A program made the position numbers and the translations under genes. The notes under the pieces are model-generated. The model searched no databases. It saw only the letters and a list, made by a program, of their open reading frames with translations, and was not told the origin of the DNA. Below, one piece after another: positions 26,300-38,736 of a stretch of DNA of 64,000 nt. Source of the stretch: Branchiostoma floridae (Eukaryota; Chordata; Leptocardii; Amphioxiformes; Branchiostomatidae); contig NC_049983.1 in assembly GCF_000003815.2 (NCBI RefSeq), positions 8,318,157-8,382,156 on the forward strand. The letters run 5' to 3'. The stretch's first letter is position 1, and the number at the start of each line of letters is the position of its first letter.

Positions 26300-29060
26300 A
26301 GACTATCGGATCAATAATACTCAGAAAGATTACCTGTGCGTATTTCCGGTTCCCTCCCACTTTTATGTGACCTTCTATGCAAAAACAGACCTTAGAGGCC
26401 GATTTTTGCATCCTTGTTCCTCATTCGTCAGAGCTGCACCCTTGTATAATTTTCCTATCATCAAATAGTTCATGGGGAGTTTGGGCTATACGATTCAAAT
26501 GTCATAGCACTGTACGTGCACGCACATCGTGGACTGTGTCCTAAGAAAGAATACATCCTGAAGTGACGCAACCTGGAACACACACCTTGTGGTATACTGG
26601 ACAGGTAAGAAAAAAATCGTTACCTGTCGTGTTCAACGAAACTAGCTAGACTTTTACAACCTTGCCCGGACACACAAACGTATAACACACGATTGTACAC
26701 GATATGCAGCCTTAGTACTGTACCTGTTGTATGAGGACATGGACCCAAACGTGGCTATTTGGGTCCTATTTGGCTTGGTACATCGCTGAACCCGGAAGAG
26801 ACGCTCGGCAACTTGAAATAGCTTAACCTTTGACCTCACAAGTGCCCTTACCTGTTACCCGTCGTGCGTAGCGCTGAAGAAAAGCGACTTGTTTGTTTTT
26901 TCTCCAAGTTCGGATCCTGTGGTAGCATGAGATAAATTGTTTTTTCGCCAAGAAGATCCTACGGTAGCATAAGATAATATCAAAAGCTGCCATAGGAGTG
27001 AAGCTGGCCTAGGAATGTGATTGGCTACATGGCAAATGGACACCTCTTGGCTGACTACACTCCTTGGCCAATTTAGTACTATCTGTTATCTTACGCCATG
27101 GTAGGATCTGCTTGGAGATTAATTCCAGTTGGCGTTGTAAAGAAAATATAACCAGTTGGAACGTGCCACATTTAATGGACACAACATGTCTTTAGAATAT
27201 ATCAATATTACCTGGAGCAAAGTTTTATTGTCTCAGTAGAGCACTTTCATATAAATGCTTTTACAATGTTAATATTTAATATCAATCAATATAATTTTCA
27301 TTACATCCCTTTCCTAATCATCTTAAAACTTCAACATTAGTACTCATATGATATTAATGTGGCATTTCTCTGTGCGTGTGTATACCTTTATTTGCGATCT
27401 CGCAAGAATGCCAATGTAGAAACTCATCACGATTGAGAAGCATGCCTAAGCCGCCCTCTAGCGGTCCTACCAAACACTGCATGTACTTGGCCACCTGCAA
27501 CTTGCTATATTGGAAGTTGATATATATATGTGTTTTGCTAACCTATGTCAATTGTAACCAATACATTGTTTCTTTCGGCTACGTATCTCTCTTGAATGTT
27601 TAGCCTTTCGAACCTATGTCAATTGTAACAAAGAAATGGTTTCTTTTGGCTACGCAATCCCTCTTGAATGTTTTAACTTTTAGCCTTTCGAAAATGAATT
27701 ATCATAAGCACGTATACACCACAGTATGAATACAGTTACTGACTTTTATTGGAACAACATGGAGTGAAAGGAATGAAGTTTAAAACATGCATCACTACAA
27801 CTTGTTTACATGTATGTACATTCTGGTATGTATACGTTACATCATGGTACAATTTGAAACTGAGAGAAAATTGTTACCGACCTGAATTCATAGACATGTG
27901 TTGTTATGAGACGAACTTTATACCATCATTATTGTACCATCTAAGTAAACTTTACAGGTATTTTCATAAGCAATAGCTATGCGAACGAAAAGACTGTTCC
28001 ATACACTCCAACTAACAGCAAAAGTCATGACAAAAAGCTGACCTAATGACAATGTAATCATATCAATGGAGACCTAGAATATCATAAATGTAACATGTCA
28101 ACACCACATGTTTCCAATACCATATCCAGTTGCTGGAGTAACTACTTTTTGGCGAACACGTCTACACATTTTGTACTGAGAGCATGGACAAGATCTGTGG
28201 ATATATTTACTCAGAGTTGACAACGTCGAATGAAACCAAATAGGAATCTTATGATACTTACAATAATCTATATCGAACTTTCAACACTGTATTGTAATTT
28301 TCTACATAAACTCGAGCTCGTAACATACCAGAACACTTCTGTCTTCTATAATCTGTACCCTGTTATTAAAATTCTCAATTGTACACTGAATAATTCGTAA
28401 CTGATTATCCTAATCTACACTACAAAAAAGTAACTACTGCCAGTTATCTACAAATCTACAAGAGATAAATTGTCTTATAGGTCTGCTGATACATCCAAGG
28501 AGGTTAACCTCCTTGATACAACGAACATATATGGTATCACCAAAGATCTTGTAGCTGAAAACTTAAAAATTTTTTTTAGTTTAAGGTATGACAGCATTCC
28601 TCGCACCAGGCAGTTGCAGATGAAACTAAAATGGCATTACGAAATATGTTTGGTCCGAGACAGTCGGTGACCCTTGACATATATAGCTGTATCTTTTCTT
28701 GTAACTCTTTTCTTGATATATATAGTCAAACTGTTCTCCCTCGTCCCACCAGACGTTTGTGAAGATGAAACTAAAATCAGTAAAAGTTCTGACCGGATTA
28801 TCTTCATAATTGGTATGTGGGTAAGTCTTGATGAGACCACAAAATTTTTAAATTTTGAGGCACCTAGCGGCTTGTTATGGTACTGAAGCGGATTTCCGTA
28901 TTTGTTATCTCGTGTTCCGCGGAAGCTATGATCACGACTTTTGGTTGGTAGATAGCTCTTTGATATCTTAAGGTACAGTTTGAGCCCTCTGGTCTTGTGT
29001 AATGATATCTTATTGCCTAGATGCCTAATCTACATTGAAGTAAGACCCCTAAATGTTTTT
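26300..29060. other. Intergenic stretch without recognised genes
   Basis: Only short, AT-rich open frames without family similarity. A local two-copy tandem duplication of about 70-80 bases (block CCTATGTCAATTGTAAC ... TAGCCTTTCGA) lies at 27541-27690. This region should include the promoter and possible 5' exons of the NLR-like gene on the reverse strand. Confidence 0.5.
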
Positions 29061-29065
29061 GTTTA

Positions 29066-29306
29066 AAGGTGGACTCTCTCTGCACTTGGGACACCGGTGC
29101 GGCACTGCGGGGTTGATGACTCAACGAATTTCAGAGATAAAAACGATTTTTTTCCGTTTTGTGTATTTTGTTGTCTTCTTAGTCATCCTTTTACGTATTA
29201 CGCAATATCTAAATCATTACAGATCGCGAAAATAACACAACAGTGCCGCAGTGAACGAACCCCGCAGTGCCGCACCGGTGCCCCAAGTGCAGTGAGTGTC
29301 CACCTT
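29066..29306. mobile_element. MITE with ~47-bp terminal inverted repeats
   Basis: AAGGTGGACTCTCTCTGCAC at the left is matched by the inverted GTGCAGTGAGTGTCCACCTT at the right, and the similarity continues inward through CACCGGTGCGGCACTGCGGG. It ends 22 bases short of the stop codon of the SAM gene, so it probably forms part of that gene's 3' UTR. Confidence 0.85.
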
Positions 29307-29327
29307 AACTCTTAACCATGACATTTC

Positions 29328-32300
29328 TCAGTTGTACTTCCAGTAGTCTTCCTTCTCGTGCCAGGCGTTCCAGCAGTTGCGCTTGGAGGTGACGCACAGG
29401 TGCACGTTACAGGTGCCGCACTTCAGACAGCTGCGCGGGATGTGGGGCATGCGCGGACGCTGCTCCTGGAGTAGGTGGCCGTACTGCTTGAAGTAGTCAG
29501 TGCGCACGCGCCGATTACATACCTGATGTAGAGAAGATATGACAATACGAAATGTTAGCAAGCAATGAATAAAATTGACGCGCCCGCAAAAGCATATCGT
29601 ATAGTCAGATTTATTCATTTTAACAGCTTTTCATTACTACATAAGGAGCGTTGGTGTACATTTGTATAATTCATACATTTATAACTTTGCAAAACCTGGT
29701 GCTATTTGTAAGAGTTTAAGTGTATAAAGCATTCAATACCTATACTCTTCCAAAACCATTTGAGACGAAAAATCAAACACATGATTGACTGATGTAGTAG
29801 AACTTTTCAGTCATAATATAAATCTCTTTTCATAACGTAGTTGTAAATGTGATACTGTATGTATGAAAACCAAATGTCATACTCTGGAACACTTTTGGTT
29901 TTTTGCGTTGGCAAGGATAAGTGCTAAAGGCTCTGTATATCTTCAACACCTTGCTCCAGAAACATCAGGGGTAAGTTTCTGCCGCAGTACATTGTCACGT
30001 TTTACCACTTACACGAACTTGGGTGAACCAAACAACAACAACAACACGAGCAAATATCCAATAGGATGTCCTTACTTTGCATTCCTTGTTCCTATCGAAG
30101 ACGGGTTTGTGGCCGCCCAGGTTGCCCATCCTACCCGGGTCTCCCGTACTCCTGGTGCCGACTGACGAGAAACTGTCCGCCGTCCTAACTCGGGAGCCCG
30201 TAGAACCTGGACGAGATTGTTGACAATACAGTTCATACGCGAATGCGATATCAAAATAAGAAACCTTATACTTGCTACGCTGTTCTATCGTCTGTCTCAG
30301 TACATTCACCACACACAGTTATTCTTTTACAATTTATCATCTATGGGCTTCACTTGCAAATAGTCACATGTACGTACGTACACGTGCATGAATTTGCAGT
30401 GTTTAGTAAGATAACTTGTCATAGGCCTGATTGACTCTATACCACAGCAAATAGACAGCAAAGCGGTTTTTTGACATCTGTTTTAGGCTAACTCGCAAGA
30501 ATACCCGCTCACTAGTTTTTGTGTTCAAAAATTCGAATGTTCAATTCTCGGAGTAGCAATGCCGAAAAGGTTTGCACATTTAGTTCTTGATTTCAACGTA
30601 AGTAGTCTCTGTTAGCAATTGATACCACAAAACATTGCCTATGCTTAAATAGAGACATACATTACCCTACCTGCTTCTGATGGCGGTTTGACGCCGATCT
30701 TGGGTAGCTGCCCGATACTGCTGGGCCTGCTGTACAGGCTCCCCACACTGCCCACCCTCCGGAGGGGGGCCGGGGTGGGGAGACCGTTAGCAATGGTACG
30801 TGGTCTCATGTGCAGCTCACCTGGAAAACATAAACGGTTACATAATTTAATTCATTTGTATAAGAAATGGTTGATTGATCCAAGCCCCGGTATTGCAAGG
30901 AATGGTAGCAATACGAATACGTTCGATGTCAAAGAATATTTCTCCTTGACAAATGCCTGGATCACCTTTTTCTTACAAAATACATCTTTGATGCGATATC
31001 ACTACAGCCATAGACAACAGCCTAACCAACATCAAAACATAGGGCATGGATTTCTGGGATGAAAACTCACTTGTTTTGTACTCGCGGACAGCTTTCAGAA
31101 TCGTGGTGATGGGTCCCAGCTTCAGTTTAAAGTCGTCTCTCAGTGTCTCCTTGTCGTACGCCAGGAGCGCCGCCCCGTTTACACTTTCTCTGTACAATCT
31201 TCACGGAAAATGTTGAAATGGACAAACGGACAGGGGACATTTGATTCGTGCCCTTGAATGTTTGATATTTTAAAAAATCATCAGAATTCTATAATACAAC
31301 AAAGCCGCTAATAAATTAACACAAGCTTTATTGGCACGACAAAAAGTACAGTCACTTCTGTATGGCAAACTATAAACTATAACAAAAAAGAGAAAGAATA
31401 CAGAATATATCTTACAATTCTACTAGTTAAACCGTATAATATGATTCTACTAATTAGACAATAACGTACGTGATGAGCAAAGCATTATTGAAGATTCATA
31501 ACTAGGCAATGTTCTTTTGATTACACATTGTACAATTTTCAGTTTGGTCGGGAAACTTTTATTTTTGGAAACGGACGAAAACTCATCCATGTCATCCAAT
31601 GTCCTAATGATATAACATGCATGGACATGGCCAGTAGTAGCCGAAAACTAAAACAAAGATAACTCAGTGATTATGTGAATAACAAGACTTGTATATCGTC
31701 TATGTAAACTTTTGTGTTTTCCTTACATTGCCAAATATTTGTTTAGTCACTAACATTTATTGCTTGGGATATTGGAATAGAATGTAATTCTGGAGACGAG
31801 AAGCATGCTTTTAGCTAATATCGTCCTATCAATTTCATAAAATATACGATGATAAGAATGTTCAATCTTTATGAAAACCATGGTTACGTACCTGTTGACG
31901 TCAGCCACACCGACGCCTATCTCCTGCATGTTCGCGGTGAGCCAGGTTCTGACGTCATTAGCGGACCAGTCCTCTACTTTAGAGGGGAGAGTCGCCGCCT
32001 CACCCTTAGCAACGTCCGTCCCTGGAGAAAGTACATTTAAAATAGAATATGTTCAGTGCTAGAATCTTCTATATTTCTATATAACTACAAGCATGATGTA
32101 CATATGACCTTAAGCTTGCTTTGTAACAGACTTGAGTCAGCTTTAAACTTCAGAGGTTACATATGCACCAAAGACTATCCTTATCGAATAGGACTAGTAC
32201 TCTTTAGTCATAGCCGATACTATAGGAATTGTGTTAATTAGGATTTTACCATGGCAAATATTGACAGACGGAGACCATCTATAAGATCTACACAATAACC

Positions 32301-34093
32301 TACGTGACACCATGTACGAGTACAGATTAACACTCTGTATGCATGCGATATTCGGCGAACAGAAAGTTTACGACACGAGTTGCCGCTTCACCCATAGCAA
32401 CGACAGCCGCTCAATGAATTGTACTTAGAGTATGTTGATCCTGTTGGTTTAGTTTCTCAATGTAATCGCTGGAAGTTACAGCGTTTTGAGCATCGTTTTG
32501 AGCATGGTCCATAAAAGTGTGCACAAATAAATACGTTGGTATATCGATGGAATGTGATATACGCGGCTATGGCATATATTTTACGACGCTCTAGCAAGAA
32601 TGCATACAATTAAGATACCGGACTGTCTCGTAGAATAGTTGTAGCAATTACTGTATGAAACAAGAGATGTAGACATAAATAGCAACAGATAGATTTGGAG
32701 ACAGTTTACGTAACTGGTACGTGCATGCGCGACACTTTTGACACCTGTTTTTCCCCAAGCAATGACAAGAGCCTGAACAGGTGGTTTTTATATGATCGAT
32801 GTCACATTGTTTTTCTTGTGTAAGGTCCAAAATAGAGTTTATAACTCATGAAAAGGTAATTGTTTATCGAAGCATAAGGTTTTGACGATGTTATTTCGTA
32901 AGAATGAAATTACTACGGGAGATTTCCCTGGTACGTGTAGCCTTGTTAAGGTGTTGTACCATCAAAAAACCTTTGTTGTAAAAACTTGCTACTCGCAAAT
33001 ATGGGGCGGAGCGTGATGTGATAATATCTGGGCCCGCCTTCAACGTAGGCGATCGTAATTGTGTCTGGAGAATGCTGAACAATGGGCGACCCAGGGGTTT
33101 GTAAAGAGCAGCGGGTTCTAATTTCTAGTATATACAGAACGTACAGGGATTGTAAACAACACGCGCATGGTTCCCTGGCGTACCCTTACAGCCTTCGTCC
33201 TGGTAACGCATTACGCACTGAGAAAAACACGCTGGTCAATGGTCTCTTTAAGAAAACAAACTCACATCTAAGCAGCTTTCCCGCGTGCATGAGCTGTTTT
33301 CTCTCGTACTTAGTCACCATTTCTGGTAGCTTGATGGATACGGACGATCCTCGTGAGACGGAGCGGTCTCCAAGTCGCCCGCTGACGTGACCGTTTGGTA
33401 CGGCGTTCGGTAGACCTAAACTCTTCTTGGAAGCATGACTTCCCCGGTTGTCCGAAGGCACCATAGATTCCCTTAAACTGGTGATGGGCTCTCGTGGCTT
33501 CCCATTTGTCGCCACGCTGTTTATAAAAAGAAAAGATGGCAAAAAATTATCATCATCCTCGATTGTTTACGTTCATGTAGTTTTGTTTAGGTGTAAACAA
33601 GGCGATAAACGCAACATCAAAATAAAAGGGCCGCTGCTCGAGGTCGAATTTCGTGACCCTTTTTTCCAGCTGTACACGTCGACCAAGAAATGGTCTGTTT
33701 GCTAAACACGGAATTTGAAGGAACTCTTACTTCTCGCTCCCTCGAGTATGCAAAACAAAATAGCAACGTCGGTTAAGTTACTTTTACAACAGACACGCTT
33801 ACAACGTGTTTACATTGTCCCCGCAAAGATTGGGAAAATGTTACAAAGTCAACACTTGCAAACTCTAGCCAAGTGCACTGGCAAAAATTAACCAAGTTCA
33901 ATGCTTTAATCGTTTACCGTGATCATATTCAATATCATCGCTACACTTAAACACAACCAAGCAGATTAGGGTTGAAAGAAGAAAGGAAAATGATATAAAG
34001 AAAATTTGTGAACACTCACCTGTAAGTACCGGGAGTTTTAGTGTTCGCATGGTGGTAGAAGGTACCGATTGTGGTAGGCACAAGTTTGACCAT
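29328..34093 (-). CDS. SAM-domain protein with C-terminal piggyBac-like zinc ribbon
   Basis: Seven exons keep phase: 34020-34093, 33266-33516, 31892-32021, 31071-31198, 30671-30820, 30076-30206, 29328-29522, giving 352 residues from ATG (34093) to TGA. Residues about 1-108 are polar and Ser-rich. A SAM domain follows across two exons (VEDWSANDVRTWL ... ETLRDDFKLKLGPITTILKAV). A basic, Ser/Pro-rich linker comes next. The tail carries CKVC, then about 25 residues on CLKCGTCNVHLC, ending NCWNAWHEK; this Cys/His spacing resembles the cross-brace zinc ribbon at the C terminus of piggyBac transposases. The intron 29523-30075 falls between the Lys and Val of CKVC. SAM domains mediate protein-protein or RNA contacts. 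I do not recognise a named orthologue. The start is supported by an in-phase donor after MVKLVPTTIGTFYHH. Confidence 0.85.
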
Positions 34094-36832
34094 CTTCCAC
34101 TACCACATCACAGGACCTAACAGTTCACAAAAGGCAGACAGTTGCGATGCACAACGATTCTCTTGACCAAGGTACGCTGCGACTTTCGCGTGCGGTCATC
34201 GGTTGGTGTATCTGGCTATGGATGAAGCGATGGAACCGATCGCTGGGCTACTAACACATCAAGCCTTTACAACTGAAGCGACTGTAACGGGGATGTAATT
34301 GCAGAGGGTGTTTGGTTACGGGTGAGTCGCCGTCAGAGGGGGGCCTTTCAACCTCTCTCTAAACTCTCCTTTGATTGGTTGACTCGGAGGGCAGCGGGGA
34401 TGGTATAAGCTTTAACATTGGCCGTGTTTTGATAGTGTGACTTTTCAGCAAATGATATTTTCTTTGGTTAGCAAAGTTGCAACAATGTTTTTCAGGGTCT
34501 AAGGGTAAATTTTGCCTTTAGGTGCAGTTTTTGCCTATGAATGGAATTAAACACACTTATAAGCTCTTAGGAAAGGGGTATAAACTATTTAGAATTCTGT
34601 ATCGGCAGACAGAATTTAACAATTATGATTGAATAATTGATTAAAGAAATCTTACGATTGTAATTAAGGGCTGTTCTTTGTAGACCAAATGTAATACAAA
34701 TATCATACCCAAGCGTAATAAAAGTCGTACTAAGAATTCGGAGGCGTGCGATGTCTTCATGCCTTGGCTAAAACACAATGTCACTGTTTGCGCGCCTCGG
34801 TAAGTTTTAAAACGTCCCACATCTGATACGTCTTTTTGTTGACCCTGGCCACTCCGTTGTCAATGGCGACGCTTACAGGTGCAGTCGCCCAGAACATATA
34901 TACAACTCAGGCCGGAATGGACGGGGCAAAACACTGCAAACACCATAGAATGTTGTAAGGATAGGTACATTGTATCTAGAATCAAAACATGTGCTACGCG
35001 AGTGTAATATAATACAGAAATGTTTAAAGGTTGACAGAGTGTAACTAGTTGATAGGTTGGTGTCCATTGTGACGCGATTATGTATGTTTTGAACGTAACT
35101 CTTTTTGAGATAAAATCTTTAAGAAGAACGTGTCTTATTTACTAATTGTGCCTTTACATGTTAAGGGTTTCTCACTGAAGTTGAGGTACGTTGGCGTCGT
35201 CGTTGTGTTCTAAATCAAATTTGTGTTATTCTTGAATCTATGATGGAAATATCTTGCAAAGCGTTCAAGTATGGTTTGAAAGACAGCAAAACACACAGAA
35301 CCTAAAAAGATTAAAATAATAATTTTTTTTTTATCAATGAAGTTCTTAAGACGGGGAACAACGGACGCTGAACCGTTTTATAATGAGTGTGTATGTGAAG
35401 TTAGAAGCCGCCAATTTACCCAATTGATTTAACGTTCAGGCACCAAATGCGACCGGTATGCTACCGTTGTGATTTGGTGATTTATTTATATTCATCTAGT
35501 ACGTACAACAGATGAAAAAAATCATCATACAGAAGAAGAAAGTATACAGGAGGAGGGCAGAAGCCTTATTATCTTCTTACATATTAGTTTCATGTGATTA
35601 GGTACATCATTAGTTTTCTAGTATCTGGATATGTCTACACTCAATAGCTTTTATTTGTTCTAAACGTACTTTGTATAGGAGTAAATTTGTATAGGAGTAA
35701 ATTTATTTCCGATTTGTATTGTATTTACATAGGGGTGACTAAAACTCTTTTTTTTTCTCGCTTTAAGCTTTTATTCAACATTATTATATAACACGCGCGC
35801 ACGGAACACCCGCCGCCTAACACCCGCCGGCCCACGAACCAGCTGGCCCCAACTATCACTTGCCTCTTTCGGATAGTTGGGGACCGGCGTATAAAGTGGG
35901 GCCAGCTGGTAGTGGGGCGGGTGCATAGAGGCGGGAGGGCGCGCGTTAGGCAGGGGATGGGTAACTCTTATTTGCGAAGCTTCTCGATCTGGTTTCCCAG
36001 GGTAAAGAAGTACATACATTTCAACTCCGAGTTCTCACTTATTTGCTTAATGGGCGCATACTGTCATTGATGAAGATAACCAGTCACACACAGACATACA
36101 CGTCCTTGGTGCTGAACACGATCTGCACATAGACAAACACACCCGTCTCTGGTGGTAATGACCACCATCTACATACAAGTAGATCGACCTATTAGCCCGA
36201 GTCAGGGCTGTAGAACTTCAGTTATCAATGTCAATTTTGGGGACACTTTCTACGTAATAAGATGAAGCAACTCTATTCCATTCCATACCAACATTCAAAG
36301 AGCAAATAATCGATGCTTCAGTGGCACGAAGACGTCGTGAAGTCTAAATCATGTGGGTTACAATATTTAGGGATTCCTAGCGCAGCTTGTTTCTGCACCG
36401 TTTTAACCAATCAGTATGAAGTATGAAATAATGATACATATGAAATAATTCATACAGATTGCCTCATCCATAATATTTCCTTTTAACGCTCTTAACGTTA
36501 TATTGCTTAGGTTGCCTTAAGTTTATTATTGCACCTTATTTCCACCACACCGCTGGCCAAATCCTGCTGACGGGGCAAAACTGTTTGTGTTTACTGACCC
36601 TGAAACGAGCCAAGTAGCTTGGCCTAGGTTTTCTGTAAACCCACTGACCTTTTACCTTTCAATGATTACCCATCATCCATATTGAGTTGCGTGCCAGCGT
36701 TTCGAGCTGGGTGTGTCTGACATAATTGTCTGAGACATAACAAACGAACGACGCATCAGCCAGTGTTCCAGGTGACACAAAATATTGGGGAAACATTGGA
36801 AGAAGAACAGAGGAACCCGCTATACTGCCATA
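34094..36832. other. Intergenic region between the SAM gene and RIC3
   Basis: Holds the SAM gene promoter on its left side and the RIC3 upstream region on its right. No convincing exon. Contains a GC-rich repeat at 35785-36002 and a dispersed TCCTTGGTGCTGAA motif near 36100 that is also seen near 1545 and 10433. Confidence 0.5.
35785..36002. mobile_element. GC-rich MITE, relative of the copy at 61704-61920
   Basis: Shares ACACGCGCGC, CCAGCTGGCC, CGATAGTTGGGGAC-like and TGGTTTCCCAGGGTAA blocks in the same order with 61704-61920. The interior has facing CCAGCTGGCCCC / GGGGCCAGCTGG arms. The left end could not be fixed. Confidence 0.6.
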
Positions 36833-38008
36833 ATGAAGGGATTGGACAACAGAGCCAGGAACAAGTACGCCTACGCACCCGAACATGTGCAGAGTATGCC
36901 ACCATTCAGCGTTTTGCTTGTTGGGGCTCTTCTTGTTATTCTCATAGCCGTTGGACTCCCATGGCTGTATTCCTCTCGATATCCTGATTCGTTGAAGAGC
37001 AAAGCAGCCGACAACATCAGGGCAAGAAATGCTCGCAACGAGCCGTCAGTCCACACGCATGTGGTGAGAGATGGTCGGCCGGGGCCGTTCCCCGGGGCGG
37101 CAGCACAGAGGGTGACCCGGCAACCCGCTCCCAAAGGCGCCCGGAGCATCATGGCGACCGTGCTACCGATCTACGGCATCGGCATTGGCGCGTATGTGCT
37201 GTTCACCATGTACAAGGTGTTCGGTGGGAAAGCTCAAGAAAATGACCCTTCTAGCAGCACGAAGAATTACAACAGCGTCAATGAGAGAGTGCGACGAAGA
37301 CAAGATAACAGTTGCAACAAAAGAGGCTTCTCCTTGTTTGGACAGAGGAAGAGGAAACAGAAGGGACGATTCAACCAAGAAGATCTAATGAAACTGAAAG
37401 AGAAGATAGCCGAGACAGAACAGCTGATGCAGAAGGCTCTAGCTGACATGGCCGCGACGGTGGAAAACGTAGCTGCAGAGGAGTTGAAGGGACAGTTTGA
37501 CAGTACACAAGGGGGTGGGGAAGGTGCTACACAAGGGGGTGGGGAAGGTGCTACACAGGGGGGTGGGGAAGGTGCAGATACAAAATCATCCTCTGAACAG
37601 GTGCAAAACAAAACAGCAGATACTAGTAGCCAGAGCCCTTCCAGAGCTGGGCGTGAGAGAAGGGATGAGATGGGATCAGATAATAGCTTATCATCTGCCA
37701 GAGATGTCAGTCAGATAAAGGGGGAGTTGGAAGAAGATAGCCCAGAGTTCGACCCTGCTACAGGTGAAACCCTTGCTACCAATAAATGTGATGAGGAAGT
37801 CAAGTCAGGTGTGTCAGATGATCATGACATGGAAGCATCTAGTGATGCAGCTGATAACAGCACAGATAAACCTGACATTGCATGTTTGGATGGTAAAGAA
37901 ATTATTGACGTGGAAGATTTAGGTTCAGACTCAGAGGGTGATGCTGTTTTAAGACATCGGAATGTAGATAAGTCAGAGTTGGACAAGTCCACTAGCCAGG
38001 GCAAGTAA
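36833..38008 (+). CDS. RIC3: RIC3 homologue, nicotinic receptor chaperone, single exon
   Basis: RIC3 is an ER membrane protein that promotes folding, assembly and surface delivery of nicotinic acetylcholine receptors. The 391-residue frame shows the family layout: a first membrane segment (residues about 24-46, VLLVGALLVILIAVGLPW), a Pro/Arg-rich spacer, the conserved second segment MATVLPIYGIGIGAYVLF, a basic stretch (RRRQD, RKRKQKGRF) and the coiled coil LMKLKEKIAETEQLMQKAL. The tail is long and acidic with three TQGGGEGA repeats. The first ATG at 36833 is used; a later Met at 36896 just before the membrane segment is an alternative. No intron is visible, although vertebrate RIC3 is multi-exon. 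The last dozen codons and the stop lie in a MITE copy (37974 onward). Confidence 0.85.
   Translation: MKGLDNRARNKYAYAPEHVQSMPPFSVLLVGALLVILIAVGLPWLYSSRYPDSLKSKAADNIRARNARNEPSVHTHVVRDGRPGPFPGAAAQRVTRQPAPKGARSIMATVLPIYGIGIGAYVLFTMYKVFGGKAQENDPSSSTKNYNSVNERVRRRQDNSCNKRGFSLFGQRKRKQKGRFNQEDLMKLKEKIAETEQLMQKALADMAATVENVAAEELKGQFDSTQGGGEGATQGGGEGATQGGGEGADTKSSSEQVQNKTADTSSQSPSRAGRERRDEMGSDNSLSSARDVSQIKGELEEDSPEFDPATGETLATNKCDEEVKSGVSDDHDMEASSDAADNSTDKPDIACLDGKEIIDVEDLGSDSEGDAVLRHRNVDKSELDKSTSQGK
37504..37575 (+). repeat. Three 24-bp coding repeats in RIC3
   Basis: Three head-to-tail units of 24 bases encode TQGGGEGA three times in the acidic tail. Units one and two are identical; the third differs at two bases. 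Multiples of three keep the frame. Confidence 0.95.
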
Positions 38009-38205
38009 AAGTGCTAACCAGGCAAGTGCAGGTCCTAGCCCACTTGCTCGATCGGGCAAGTAAGAGTTTTCCATAGAGTGAGATTTTGATATACTTCAAT
38101 ATTACTTGTTACTTTTTACAGTCATGACATCAAGCAATGGTCAGCATAGAAATACAGAAGCAAATAACAACTCCATTGCTGGAAGTGAAAATTTAAGTGA
38201 CATCC
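37974..38205. mobile_element. Degraded MITE copy forming the RIC3 C terminus and 3' UTR
   Basis: Starting at CAGAGTTGGACAAGTCC this segment aligns, block by block, with the reverse complement of the intact element 59718-60015: GGACAAGT.CACTAG, GGGCAAGTAAGA, GAGTGAGATTTTGAT, ATCAAGC..TGGTCA.CATAGAAA and CCATTGCTG.AAGTGAAAAT. The RIC3 frame runs into it and stops at TAA 38006-38008. The far terminus was not found. Confidence 0.75.
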
Positions 38206-38736
38206 ACACTGATGAGATGGGTCCCCATATCCTTTGTGTAAACAAAGGAGCAAAGTGGAATCAAATCAGCCCAAAAGATAGTGCTGTGAGGCCTAAGTTG
38301 CTTTGTTTAGTGATACAGATAACATGCATACAGCTTCTTCTCAGTCTATATTCAAAACAAACGTCTGGATCTTACTTGGGGACCTGTAGTCTCTGTAAAA
38401 AACTACTAGAGGCAGTACTAGTGCTTAAGATGCCACTAAATGTTTTGCCCAACAGTCAATATCATAATGTATTAAAAAGCCTTGTATTATACTTCATGTA
38501 AATATTATGTATCATTGTACTTGACTATATATTTTCCTAGGCCAGCCCTTTGTAATAGCTTTGGCTGGGTGACCTGGTACTGGTAGCCTGTATTGTCATT
38601 GTTATTTATTATAGATAAATGACACAGATGAACAGAAGCATTATTCTCATATTTTTGTTCCAGCACAGGGAAATGTAAATTTAAGCATAGGTGTTGCTAC
38701 TTTTGAATGCAGTTCCAACCGTAAAGTGTTTACATA

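Noticed and set aside
38106-38501. 131-codon frame after RIC3
   Set aside because: Its first part is MITE sequence matching 59718-60015 and the rest has no similarity; it is better read as RIC3 3' UTR.
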